Origin: Elmis aenea
Taxonomy: Eukaryota; Arthropoda; Insecta; Coleoptera; Elmidae
DNA: 64,000 nucleotides
Reading direction: 5' to 3'
NCBI GenBank assembly: GCA_947652605.1
Contig: OX393576.1
Location: 52,056,966 to 52,120,965, forward strand
The notes under the pieces were generated by a model. That model was not told the origin of the DNA and searched no databases. It saw nothing but the letters and a program-made list of their open reading frames with translations. Made by a program: the position numbers and the translations under genes. Each line of letters starts with the position of its first letter. Position 1 is the first letter of the stretch. Shown piece by piece: positions 23,390 through 37,200 of this stretch.

Positions 23390-24691
23390 TGAAATGAAAA
23401 TGTTTTGTTTTATCTATTTGCGTTGTCCAGTGTCCACTCTTCTAGATAATTTAAGCAGTTGACATAATTTTTTTATTGACTTCATAAAATCTGAACATTA
23501 ATATTTCTACAAACAATAAAGCCAATTGCACACACATACACACGTATTCAAATTCAAATTAAAAAACTTAATATAATGCCAAAACTCCGACTATTGAAAA
23601 TTATTACAAAATTATTTCCAACGCTTAACTAACAGCTATCATTTTTAGTGATGAGAAAACGAATTCATAAATAATAAAACTTTATTAATACAATATTAGT
23701 ATTTGTCAAAGAAAGAAACATGATTTCACGATTTGTTAAGGCTGAAGACGGCATCAGCTATTAGGGAACAAAAACTCATGGCGTCATGGCTATGATTGAC
23801 TGACATTTACTGATGCATCATAATGGTAAAATTCGCTAAAATAAAGTTTCAAACAGTAACGATTTTACATTTAAGGCGTTTTTTTTTGTATCAGGAATGG
23901 ATGTACTGATATCCATTAAATAAAGGATATAAATTTAATTCCTCAGATTAACATAGATAAAGCAACTTCTTGAACAGCTAAAATTACTGAATCAAACCGA
24001 AACACGTATTTTACCTTTTTATGGCGGTCAACTGCTAAGCATCTACTAATCTCCAAAGTCTCTTAAAAGAATTAAGTTAACTGCAATCGACGTAAAATAA
24101 CAAATAATAATAGTAAATAACATCACAACACATATCACGCAACTGCAACATTTTACTTGTTTAAAGTCAGGCAACACACATGGTGTATTATCTATCTATT
24201 CATTGATGACATTGAATTTTTTTTTGGCTGTTTTATACATTCACGGAATTTTTAAAGCATTGGTTAATATACGTTCTTGAACACAGATAAGTACTGCAAC
24301 AACAGAGGGTGCCTTGAGTGTATGATGTAACTATTCAAATAAAGTACTCCTATTTTAATGCTAAAAATATTTGCAAGTCGTTGGAGTTTTTTTTTTTTTA
24401 AGTAAAACAATAATAATAGAGATGCTAACTAAAAATTAATTAGTCTTATTTCGGTCAAATACGATTAAAAATTTCCACAAGCAATTACTAAACTAAAGGC
24501 TTTAAACTCTGCATACACGTTATATTCACCACAAATAATCAGTATTTACCCGCAGTTAATTCAAGATACCTACGGTTTTATTATTTTCGCAGAAAATGAA
24601 AAAAGTGCAAAGGCGTCTATTTCAATAAAAAATCGAAAGATCTAAACTAAAGCAAATATGACTTTTAACACAGGTTGTTTAGAGTTTAAGT
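23390..24691. other. AT-rich intergenic DNA
   Basis: I see no convincing gene, RNA or repeat edge here; only short random frames. Confidence 0.5.
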
Positions 24692-24981
24692 TAGGCTGAT
24701 CCAACGTGAGGGTCGTTGGCCGTGAAATTTAACTAAGCAAGTCACCCAAGGGCCGCAATTTGTTTGTACTCAGATTTTAACTTTACGGGTAGTTTAAGCA
24801 AACTACAAAGCAACCAAACTTACTTTATATTAATACAATACTGATGTGAATGAAAATGCAATAAATAAATATTTTATTTTTCATTGATGAGTCGCTGAGG
24901 CTACACTTCAACCACACTTTTCTCTCTTGGGGCCACAAATCGAAAGCATGCAGCCCGCGGACCGTGCTTTGCATCAGCCTT
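24692..24981. mobile_element. Probable hAT miniature, degraded ends
   Basis: Left AGGCTGATCCAACGTGAGGG and right end complement AGGCTGATGCAAAGCACGG are inverted repeats. The interior has GGGCCGCA and CCGCGGACC blocks, typical of a common hAT miniature type. The flanks (TTTAAGTT and TTTAAAGA) agree only partly, so the duplication is uncertain. Confidence 0.45.
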
Positions 24982-25059
24982 TTAAAGAAAGATTATTAAG
25001 CTATTAAATGATTTCAATCACGATTTTAAATTTCCATGAAAAATTAAAAAAGAACTCGA

Positions 25060-25660
25060 AAATAAAAAATACAGTAACTTGTGCTTAATCATTTAGCTTC
25101 ACTTTTAAAATAAGATACAAAAAGGATAAAAAAACAAAAAAGTTCAATATTAAAACTATCAGTCTACATTTTATTTGATTGCACGACACTGATAATAAAA
25201 TAGGATAAACATAAAACTGATAAAATTTAAAACATACATAGAATCAACTATAATTTAGTCAATACCAAACCTATTTTTTAATTTGTACTAAACAAAATAA
25301 AACACGCAAACGTGAATTTAAAAAGTATTTCACATACAAAAATATTAGGTCAGAGATTAAAAAAATATTCCAATTATGCATAGACATAATATTTGCTTTT
25401 AAATGTACAATATATTTACAATATTTAGCAAAAGTCATGTTACAGAAGTTCTTACTACAGAATAATTTAGTTCTATGTCAGTATTTTACACAAATATAAA
25501 ATTGCCAATAATCACGTTTCATGTCATGTATTTCATCTTATTATAAGTTTAATTTGTAATTATTGTAACAATTGACCACTTATTTTATAACTTGTATATG
25601 TATTCTACAAGTGAAACAAATAAATTGTAGCAATTATTCGAAAACATTTTCTACTCTATT
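25060..25660 (+). repeat. Diverged copy of the inhibitor gene 3' flank
   Basis: Aligns with 7430-7790 on the same strand. It differs by a segment between two perfect TTAATTTGTA repeats (25278-25287 and 25549-25558); the 7.4-kb copy has a single related site (TTAATTTTTA). Confidence 0.7.
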
Positions 25661-25913
25661 GGTCCAAATTACGATGAACGAGGGTAAGAGATGATAATTT
25701 AATCTGTTTTAAGACAAGGTAATTTGTAAAATGATATGTTAACCGTTGGTCTCTACAAGTACTGATGAAACGTTTAAGATACCTTGGGGTCTTTCATTAC
25801 CGAATTTTATTTATAACCAATCTTTTAATTAACACTAGTTATTAACAAAATTTGTTATAAATTTCACGTAAGTCTCAAAATGAGAGTAGTCTTTGTGTAA
25901 TATTAAAACCAGT

Positions 25914-26098
25914 GGCGTAGTTAGGTTTTTAAAGAGAGGGGTTTTAAGTTTGTCTACGGACTTGGGTGTAGATAAATTTAAGTAGTAACAAATGTGTTCC
26001 AAATAAACATAGGTTAAAGGTTAAAAATATTAGACCTCAAGCAATTGCTCTTTCTTCTGTTCAGTAATAGTCACATCCCCTCTCCAAATAAGCCACTG
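25914..26098. mobile_element. Small hAT-like miniature (CAGTGGCG ends)
   Basis: It starts CAGTGGCGTAGTTAGG and ends AAGCCACTG. The inverted repeat also runs outward (TTAAAAC / GTTTTAA), so I could not define a direct 8-bp duplication. The terminal sequence resembles a widespread hAT type. No coding sequence. Confidence 0.5.
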
Positions 26099-27927
26099 GT
26101 TTTAAACATATAAACAGAATATGTAAAAACAATTATAGTTACAGTATGCTTTTGAACAAATTATTTTTTTTAAATAAATAAATGTAATTATGAAAATTTT
26201 ACAAATTATTTAAGTGAATACAATTAGTTTATTTTTTAACTAAGCATATTAGAGTTTGAATACCATGAATCTGTTTTAAATTTACAAGCCTCGTATAAAA
26301 ATGAAAATTTCTGACATCAAACATTTTCACTATAAGGATTTCTTGGTGTAATTCAATAAATATTGCACTGAATCATTACTGTTCTAATTTGCTTATCTTT
26401 ATAAATAGGGCCTCCACCATTTTAAAAATTGTAAAATAATGCCTTTTTTCATTATACATTTTAAGTAGTATTAATACTTAAACAAATTTTTATGTGGTGG
26501 AAGGAATGCTCCAAATTTTGAATTTTATGTATAAGCGTAGAAATTTAGAATTTAATTGTTCTTTTTTTGAGTATATATGTATTTAATTTAAAAACATATT
26601 TTTCATGATGTGTTTATCATTGCATCAAAATAGTAAACGTTTTCTGTTACTCTTGAAACAGGTGGTGGTAGCCCTAGTTATAATTTAAAATTAAAGGCAT
26701 TTTAAATGAGGACACAAAAAAGTATTTTGTACTTTGTGCAAAAATTATTGGCAGAATTTTATACCGAGTTTGTCGTAGTGTTATAAAAAGTTTACAATTT
26801 GTTTTCAGTTCATGATGACACATCCACATCGAAAAAGCATTTAAATTGTACTAATAACTGATGTATCATATTTCAGATTGTAAACTTTCGATAAACGACT
26901 TAATGAAAGTTCTACTTTGGCTACTAACATACATGTTATCAACGACTATGTTTTTCTAAATTTAAATTTTAGAATGAGATTTACTGTTGGCAATAAAATT
27001 GTTCAATTCCGGTGAACCTCATGGCTTTCTCAATGTATAATTAAAAAGGAATATTTTAGGAACTTGGACCCTACGTTATAAATAAACACACCACATACTT
27101 CATTCGTCTTGGCAGATTCAAGTGAGATAACACGTATAAGGGTCTAGCAATAAAACTCAATGTTTATTTTGATCGAGATGTATTTTTTTATCACATTAAT
27201 CCTCTCACTTCCCTAGCTGTTCGCTTAACTACACATTTCTTATCGTTTTTATAATGTGACAATAATTATATGAAATTACATGACTTAATAAATAAATGAT
27301 ACAACCCAAAAGTGAAACATGAAAAAAATACTTATTATTAATATTATTCCTTATCACAGTCACAGAGTTCTTAAGACATATCATATCCAGATACTTAACT
27401 TATGAATTTTTAGTTTTTCTACTTCACAATATTAATATTTTTAGTACAAAAAATTACTCGTCTTTCCGCAACACATTACACGCTAGACACATTTAACTCA
27501 TTGATGCAATTTTCTGCCAATTTCATGCTCCTTGCTCCAAATCAAGGAGTTAAATGATTAACCTTTACACGTGTTATACTTGCTAGGTTCACGGAATCGA
27601 ATTCTGCATAATACTTCAAGCCAATACACATCGAGATGCAAAAAGGCCGTTATATCGACCACCTAGGATTAAGTTACTAGATTGTTTGGTTCCAACAGCT
27701 AGTCTACTTATATTTCAGTTAAGTAGTAATACTATACTAAACTGGCCATTACGAGTATCGTCCATTTCATTGGTTAAATGGCAAAATATACTTATTTACA
27801 AATGCTCCATCATTTATAAATATGCAATATCTATACATAATAGGGAAGAAATATAACTGTTTAAGTAGATTTTTTAACGAAGCTTTTAACCAACAAAATG
27901 AACAAAATATGCCATATTTGTAGTAGG
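26099..27927. other. AT-rich intergenic DNA with dispersed repeat blocks
   Basis: It holds the block at about 26660-26810 shared with 9048-9210, and a motif near 26402 shared with position 24. No gene is visible. The right part is downstream of tonalli. Confidence 0.5.
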
Positions 27928-28070
27928 TTTATTTACAAATAATACAGTAAAAATAATTTGATTTAGACCTTTTCTCCCTTAATTAACACAACGTTTCATA
28001 GTTCTATCACACTTGTTCACTCACTTATTCACCACACCAATCGAAGGTGATTGTGAGTACAGGAACTCAT
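27928..28070 (-). other. tna: Probable tonalli 3' UTR with poly(A) signal
   Basis: The stretch follows the tonalli stop codon on the minus strand. The first AATAAA on that strand is at 27933-27928, about 140 bp after the stop. The true cleavage site cannot be placed from sequence alone, and the UTR may be longer. Confidence 0.35.
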
Positions 28071-28211
28071 CTACTCAAACAATGCTAATATGTCATCATT
28101 TGCTGATGTATTTGGATGACCCGAACTGCTCCCACTAGACGGTGGAGTGTTTAGATCAGGTGGATCCAAATATGATAACAATTCCATGGGGTCAACACTA
28201 TCAGGAAGCAA
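28071..28211 (-). CDS. tna: tonalli last coding exon
   Basis: 47 codons including TAG. It begins [20 protein letters not shown] and ends NDDILALFE, the acidic tail conserved in ZMIZ proteins (a likely transactivation segment). The acceptor is TTTTGCAG. It is in phase 0 with the preceding exon. Confidence 0.93.
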   Translation of the reverse strand: MLPDSVDPMELLSYLDPPDLNTPPSSGSSSGHPNTSANDDILALFE

Positions 28212-31200
28212 CTGCAAAATTGAACAACTTAATTAATATCTTTGGACATTAAATCAACCAATTATTGAGTTGAAATTTGAAGATGATATTCTACAGATTA
28301 AATCACCACATGTTAATACGAAAACTAAAGCAAAAATGTATATGTACAGTGTGTTGAAAGTCAATCAGTCAAGCTTTAAGAGCTTATTTTAAGAAGAAAC
28401 AATTCTACAAACACCCTAAAATGCTCCCCAAGAGAAGATGAACTGGAATTATGTTTTTAATAACATCTCATAAACATTTTAAAATGGAAAGATTATATTT
28501 GATGAATAAAATAAATAATTCTCCAGTTAAACTGGTAAAATATATTAAAGATTCAAAATATGCAATAAAAAATTACTGAACTCCCTTTAGAAAACTTGTT
28601 ATTCTAATTGCATAGTATTAAAACAAGCTTTTACTAAACTGTGTTAGAAATTTTATCCCTAAATCTTTAAAAATTATTTTGATGTATTTATTAAAGTTAA
28701 TTTTTGTTTTATCCTCATAGCGAGGGTATATCTACAATGGGAAGCATTTGAAGACATGTTCTTAAAGAAACTTTTGTTTTCAAAATAAGCTCACGAACCA
28801 TCCCAATGGATTGTTTTGTAGACAATATTTTAGTTTCTTTATTTTTAATATAATAAATTTGGGTGATTTCCTGACACGATGAAAAAGTTCGGGACCCTTT
28901 TTGAAGAAATAGGAACCCCCAGGGGTTCGCAAACCACACTTTGAGAAACACTGATTTGAAGTATTGAAAGTTTAATAAACTTACATTGAGCGCTTCTTGA
29001 CCAGTGCCTTCACCATCGATGACGGCTGCAGGGTCAAAGTTGAGGTCCGATGGTATATCAGGAACGGAATTATCGCACTTTTCATTACCGCTACTATTAT
29101 GATGATCAGAAGCAGGAGGAACACTTGGAGGTCCTGTTCCGCCACCTGGGGTGTGTGCTGAACCTGGTGTACCTCCAGGTGTATGAGGTGTGTGGGGGGT
29201 GTGCGGCGTATGAGGTGTGTGGGGCATCTATAAAACAAAACAAACATTAACATAACTAAAGCAAAATTATTTCAATAATGGGGGTCTTACCTGATCATTC
29301 AAACTTTTTTCCATCGCATTAAGTGGATCGAGAGAATTAACAGATTCACTTAAATGAGATAAAGGTCCATTACCACCAGAGTAGTCTGCATTACCAGTAC
29401 CACCCGATGATCCATAATCATACTGATTATTTCGAGAATTACTGTATGCTCCTGGCCCATTCATCATAGACCCACTAGCAATACTATTCATGTCTGGAGG
29501 AATGTACGGTGACATGGCCTGTGTCATATCCCAGTTATTCATAGTTGGCATTGTCATACTTCCTGGGGACATGGCCTTGCTAAGTTTTTTCGCTCCACAT
29601 GAATCATTTTCTTCTTCCATCTAAAAATAAGGCCGTTAATAAACCACACAACTTTAAATAGGTAAAGATCTCTTACCTTAATACCAGCCGTTAAGCTTTT
29701 AGCAGCTTTCCAGTTGGCAGCACTGTCTATGGTTACTTCATCCACTTCCGAATTTATCAAATTATTTAATATACCCCACATGTACTGATCGACTTCTAAA
29801 CCTTCCAGCTGGGCATTTTTGCTTCAAAAAAATACATTCAATTACTCAATCTTCAAACTTATTTGAAACAAAAAATTGTCATAAATAATTTAACTGAACT
29901 TACTTGCAAACAGGACATCTCCACGATCCTCGCTCACAATTAAGCTGTAAATATGATTCCAGGTCAAAACATTGTATGTGTTTACATTCATGACCCCGGG
30001 CAGGCAGTGTTATTCGCTTAAAGGTGATGGGACATTTTAGTGATACTTTAAGAGCTGTTTGTTCCACAGCGTCTCTATCTCGGTCTGTCATGTTAGGGCC
30101 AGAACTAGACGTATTACTGAAATTCCTCTTAATTTTAGCTATGCAGTGGTCAGCAGTAAGTAATCTTTTCCGAAGTAGGCCTTGTAATACAGATCTTACA
30201 CTCGGCCTGTGTACTAGTTGTAGCACGAAGAGATGGGACTGCAATCAAAAATTAAGTTATTAAATTTTGTCTTTCTCATAATTGTCAATGGTAAACTTAC
30301 ACAACAACAAGCAGACACGGTAATTTGTATTGTATTCCGGCCTGGCTGACAGACTTCTTTTAGGTAAAGAGGTTTATGAGAAGTTTTGTTCTCCCCTCTG
30401 TCGATGACTAGAGGAGTTGCATTTACTGAAACCTGAACAGATGCTGGCCAATTGGTATTCATTTGTCGATCCTCATGGTGGAAGCACTTAAGTTGTAATT
30501 CTAAATCCGATCTCCACATCAGTGTTTGGTGCACTGTAGGTTTCAATTGGAATACATGATTGCTCACTGCTAAATTATGTTCTAGCCGAAATGGAGGTAA
30601 GATTATGCCATCTCTGACTGGGAACGTTAATCTCAATTCATCGTCTTCTGTAATATTAGAAAACATTATAAAACAAGTAACATTTTATTATTTTAATGTA
30701 AAAAGTGTTGTACATACTTTGTACTGGTAATGGTGGCTTCAAATCATTGAAATTGGGTTTTACGTCAGGGTTAGGACTAATATATGGTGGCATACTACTT
30801 GCTGGGGTTAGAGGTGGAGTGGGGTTACCAGGTATGGGGCTATGTTGGTAGTTCATACTACTCCTCATGCCCATGTCTTGTTGGAACTGCCCACTGTTAC
30901 CATATTGTGCTGCAGTATTTCCACCCATATATTGATTAGTGTTACTCGAATGGTACTGACCCATAGAATTACTAGTAAAATATTGCCCTTGGTTTGTATA
31001 TGGGGGTGTTGTCTGCCTTAAATTGGTACTCCCCCTCATTGGACCCATGCCTGCTGGACCCATACCAGCTCCACCCATTCCACCGCCTCCCATTCCTCCA
31101 CCTCCCATTCCTGCGCTCATTCCTCCACCTCCCATTCCTGCACTCATTCCTCCACCTCCCATTCCTGCACTCATTCCTCCACCTCCCATTCCTGCACTCA

Positions 31201-34200
31201 TTCCTCCTGCGCCCAGACCTCCGGCGCTCATTCCTCCGGCCCCCATTCCACCAGCGCCCATTCCACTAGCGCCCATTCCACCAGCGCCCATTCCACCAGC
31301 GCCCATTCCACCAGCGCCCATTCCACCAGCGACCATTCCACCAGCGACCATTCCACCAGCGACCATTCCACCAGCGCCCATTCCTCCGGCGCCCATTCCT
31401 CCGGCGCCCATTCCTCCTCCACCCATTCCTGTTGTACCCATTCCTGCACCACCCATACCACCTGCACCCATTCCTGTTGGTCCGAAGTTTCCACTAGGTC
31501 CTAGTGCTTGTTGAGTTGGGTATTGATTTTGGAAAGTTGGTTGCCTTGAAGCGTAATTGACATACTGCCCATTGGGGTTGTAATTTGGGTTCATTGTTTG
31601 AGTAGGGCCGGTAGTGGGGTATGACTGTTGCCCTCTCTTTTGGGACATATGCATGGCAGGGGAAGGATAAGGAGTCATTCTTCTAGGATACATAGAATTG
31701 TTTGCTGGACCTTGCATACTCATTTTTGGCCCCATGTTGTTTGGCATATTGCCCATCATGTTGTTATGCATGTTGCCCATCCCCATGTTAGCCATGCTAT
31801 TAATGGGGTTCATTCCATTCATGGGCATCATTCTCTGCTGATAGTTTTGCGAATATTGCTGGTTACTAAACTGACTGTTATCTTGTAGGGCCACCACACT
31901 AGCGGTGGCTGTGGCAGTTGCAGTAGCTGCAGCTACCATTGCAGCTGTTGACAGCGCGTTGCCGCCTCCGTAACCCCCCTCGGTACCATTCATACCACCA
32001 CCCGCGCCATAACTAGCCACGCTGAAATAAAAATATAAAAAATTACAATGCAAATTATCAAAATCAAAAGTTTTTTTTAAATAGATAAGGTATAATATTT
32101 TTTAAAAAAATGTATCAGTGGTTTGAATTTATTGACATTAATATATGTGCTGTTGTAAAATTGCCAGTAAATAACAAAATTTGGCAATTATAGTTTTGTA
32201 CAAATTTGGCAATTTAAATATACATGGTAGTCAAAACGCCAGAAAATTTTTTACTTTTCATCTGAATTTTGGCTTTTACTTTAGCAAATACATTAGCCTT
32301 ATTACAGTTTAGAAAATAACATTTCTTGATTTGACAAAATTGTATAGGCTTCCCAACAAATATGTATAACAAATGGGCAGTAACAAATGAGCGCAAAATT
32401 CGCCGCTTGACACATTTTTAACACCTTTGCCGCGGTTATTGAAGATCTTTTGAAAATTAATTTTGTAGTAACACGTTACAGAACTAGTATTTTTTTTATT
32501 TTGACTGCTAAAGGCAAAATTAATACATTTGGATATGACAACAATTTTTCACACATTCAAAAAAATATTTATCTAGGACACTTTTGAAAGACTGTAATAT
32601 TGTGTAAATTTAACTAATTAATCATCTTCAAGAAACTCAACAAATAAAATCACAGTATGTGGCAGTAAAGAAATAAAATTCCGTAATTTTCAATACTGCA
32701 GGTTTCTCAAATTAGAATAAATTAATAAATGCACGCATCTTTTAAAATGCTAAATAAATTGCTATATTGAAGCAAACATTTTAATATTCTAAATAATAGC
32801 GTAATATTTTGCTAACGTTTAGGCCAAAACTTGCAAAATATGGTCGTTAAATAAAAAAGTTGTATAAAAATTAATAACGTTTTTTTTTTTAATTTTTCAC
32901 TGTACTTAATTTAAATACTATTACTGCAAAAATGTCTACCACACCATAAAGCAGTGGCCTCCAACCTGTGGGGCGCGCCCCCCTAGGGGGGCGCGAGACT
33001 ATTGCAAGGAGGGCGCGCAGCTGTTACCAAAATATCATTTTTGAATACAAACAAACAAAAAGAACTTTCTTTATACAGAATATGGTGTATTGTTTTATAG
33101 TCCATTAAATAATTCTTATTTATCAGAACAGTATTTATAAATTAGATTGTAACGAAAAGTGAGGGGGGCGCAAAATTTTTTTTATGAAAAAGGGGGGCGG
33201 AGGTACAAAAAGGTTGGAAACCACTGCCATAAAGTAAATGATATACCAATCGCAACTTATTAACCATGCCAAAATGAAAACGCTTAAGCAGTTGTATTCA
33301 CCACTGGATTAAAAAGAACAGACCCGTTCATAAACAAAATCCCTGTATAATATTTGCTTATGATAAGCTAATTTCAATTATGCAAATAATTAGCGAAGCA
33401 GTGACCTTCAGCCTAGTGACATACTTAGAGAGAAAAAATTGTAACCAAGGCGACCTTTGCATTTATTTACGTAACGAACAGATTAGGTACAAAATTAATG
33501 TAGAATTAAGCTAACTCACACAGGTAATTCACAATTTACGTCACGTGAATGGATATAAAAGTTTTGCTATCTGCTGTAACACAATACATGACGTATAATA
33601 TGTGCACACGTGCCAATACTTAAATGATAAACATGAAACGTAGTGTGTGCAAAAAGATTACGAATTACGAGTAGAGTACAACTTTAGATTCTCAACATTT
33701 AACGTAATTTTCTTCATTTTTTTGACCTTGTGGGAAAAAATTAACGAGCAAATACTAATAACATTTAAGATGAAATACGCCAATATATTAGTGGTTAACA
33801 ATATTAGTTTCAAATAAATGTTTAAAAACGTTTCACGCTTTGCTGCTGTTGCTAATGTATACAAACGATAAAACTACACGATAAATTTTATTACAGCTAA
33901 TAACCAAGGTGTTGCGACACCTTGCACTTCAGATATGAGCTATTAGTAAATATGAACACAATGTTTTGCCATTGCGCCTTCACTAGTTTAACAAATGATT
34001 TTTTATAAATGCTTAAGTAGCATTTAATTGGGAACTTTGTGATTGCTCATCAATATTTCCATAAACCATATTCTGCATTTTTTAACATAACTACAATTGA
34101 TATACACAAGTAAGTCTGTTTGGGAGAAACATTTCTTCCTAAACAATTTACATAAATAACTAGTTTCGAGACTCTGTTTTTTTCACCGGTAGATTCATAT

Positions 34201-37200
34201 TTAATGGTTGATTAAAATTAGACTACTAGCATGGAGATATCTATATAAATATAAGAGCTGAACCGTACAGGGTGGTCCAAATTCGATGGGATTGCATGGG
34301 TATCTCGCTTTAATAGTCAAGATAGAGAAACGGTTAAATTACCAAAAATGTGCAGTTTTTTAAGACAAACTCAGAACAAATATATTTTATCATTTCCGGT
34401 TTTTCTTGTTTTTTTTTTTGTTTTCTCATCTTTAATTTTTTTTTTAAAAAACCTTTGTAACTTGCGTATTATTAAAAATAAATACATCAACCCTTATATA
34501 TTTGGAAAAGGAAAAAAAAGGAATTTAAGTAGGTCATAGCCAAGTATAGCTTCTATTTAAAAAAAGGTGAGTTTGTGTCATAACTTTTTAACGGCGAGCG
34601 TAATTTTTTTTTGTACCATCAAAATCTACATAAACATATCTAAATCTAATCTTTATAAACTGTTTCGATATTTAAAACAATAAGGGAGATACGACACATT
34701 ATAAATATAACAAAAAAACAGTTTTTCTTAAATAACTCAAAAACCGGAAATGATAAAATATTTTTGAAAACGGTTCTAAGTTTGCCCCAAAAAACTGCAC
34801 ATTTTTGGTAATTTAACCGCTTCTCTATCTTGACTATTAAGCGAGATATCCATGTATCCCATCGAATTTAGACCACCCTGTACGTTTAAATTGGGAAAAC
34901 TGGTTAATAATTCGAAAAAGAATTTGCAATATTGTTATTCCTGAAAACTGGAAAACAAAAAAAAAACGATCATGGATATTTTTTGAGATTTGTAAAACCA
35001 TTTTTCAAGCAAGTTTTTGAGAGCCACGATGTACAAATACATTTAATCAATTCTGTAAGCAACGTTATCTCAACAGACATTAAAAAAAAATCAAATTAGA
35101 GCAATTGGTGATCATAATTCAAAATTTAGTTAAAGCAAATTTTCCAAAATCGCATTTTCCGATTTTTTTAAGTGAATACCATTCAATATACTTTTTTCGT
35201 GATTCTCTTGGGATTATTAATCAGAATTAAACTTTGCAGCGTTGACAAATTAATACCTATACTCTAGCTCTCACAATAAGCGAGAGCCTCGTTTGAAACT
35301 CAAATTTCACTCCTGAATACATTCCTTAATTGTTTTGAGCAGTATAGCATAGTATAGATCTTTTTCACGATGTGACTGAAGACCTAAATATACTTACATT
35401 TAAAATAAGTTAGATAAATAATGTGAAACTTCAAGCAGCCAAAAATATCTACAAGATGAACTATGAAATGTTTTGAAAATACAGTATGGTCTTAACATGA
35501 AATCGCCCTACATAAAACTCTACATTGTACAAACTCGCTTAAAAATTTCTGTGTTGTAAGTTGTAACATAGAGCACATACCAATTAGTAACCTAGTTAAA
35601 AAAAGACTAGATTTTTGAGAACGTTTGTTTGGGCCATTACTTTTTTTTTTAAATAGAAATTACAGAACTACAATATTTTGCAAAATTAACGCTTTCCTTC
35701 AAAAATAAATCTGCATGTTTCACAAAACTTCAATTTTTTCAAAGAGTTGAGGTTTCTGAAAACATTATTAGCTTAAAAAGTGTATTCTAAAACTTTCAGT
35801 TAAGTACAACAGAAATAGAAACTTCTATTTACCAATGTATAATGAAAACGTTCTGCTGACCTTTTATGGAGAAAATTACACTAAAACTTTAATTTTATCG
35901 AAAAGTTTCAGTATAATAAAAGTTAAGTTCTTAATTATTAAAACAACGACAAGAAACACTACATATCGTATTTACCGATATACATTTTCATTAAGAGAAG
36001 ATGTAAGCTCTGATTATTTCAAAAAAATTCAAATTCCTAACGGAATCATTATTGGAATTGTAGGTCGTTCAACCCACTAACAAAAATCTTACTGACAGAC
36101 AACAAAAAGCATAGTTACTCTTCGTTATAAAAATAAATTAAATAGGTGGGCGCACAATTGTGAAGTTCCTTCGGCAGATATTCAAACCTGAAAGCATATG
36201 AAAGGTCAGTTCAGGTAAGATGACGAAAACAGATATTTTTGAGTAACGGGCAGTTTCTACATCAAATCCTTGTAGAAAATTCTTTGCTTTGGTGTAGTAC
36301 ATAATACAATGAAGCTAATTTGTCGTCACTTCCAAGTAAATACGTTATTTATTTTAAACAGGAAGCATCTACCAAAATCAAGCTTTCTTGAAATTTGTTA
36401 CAAAAGATAAATGCAGTTTATTATTTATAGATACAAAAAGGGAACTAAGTATCGATATACCTAGTATTAATGTGTGAATTGTAAACAACTTCTCAGCAAT
36501 ATTTAAAAAATATCTAATAAAAATAATGCTTAAGCGATTAAGCAATGAAAAATGTGAAAATGGACAACACTTATAAATACATGACACTTTATAATACTAG
36601 AGCCATTATTATTCAGGAGGATTACACGACAATTACGCATAAATTCAAACGTGTTAGTTACGTTACTTAGTCAACTTGTGGTCATTCGATACGCATTCCA
36701 GTTTATTAAATCAGGTTCGCAGAAGAAGCAATCTTTCCCACACGTCTCGTCAGTAAAAAGGTAACTGTTGTGGTATTCTACGAATACCTGAATGATAAAC
36801 AGTTGCAAGTACATTTAATATTGAACAATCGCTGGAAATACGCGTTGGAAACAATCGAAATGTTACTTAAGTAACAGCTACACTAATACGCTTATAAATC
36901 GAGGACAATTTCAAAAACAAGCACAGCAAAAGTGAATTTTCTAGTAAGATTTTTCTGCGTGCGAATTATACGTGTACGTGGCGAGCGGCAAGAGTTTTAT
37001 TGGCAATAAAATTTCGTTAATAGCGAAGTAGCCAAATCAAGTTTATAACCAAATTTAAAAATGCTTAACGTACACAAAGTATTGTTTTCGTCCACAAACC
37101 GTATATAATTTTGAAACTGAGTACAACACAACGCAGTATTTGCTGCAAATAATATGCGCATTTGCAATTACAGAAAAAAAAACTCTTAGTATGATGAGCA

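Noticed and set aside
31023..31514. 163-codon proline-isoleucine-rich plus-strand frame, and a similar Trp-Glu-Val frame on the minus strand
   Set aside because: Both are other-frame readings of the tonalli Gly-Met minisatellite, whose unit lengths are multiples of three and keep all frames open.
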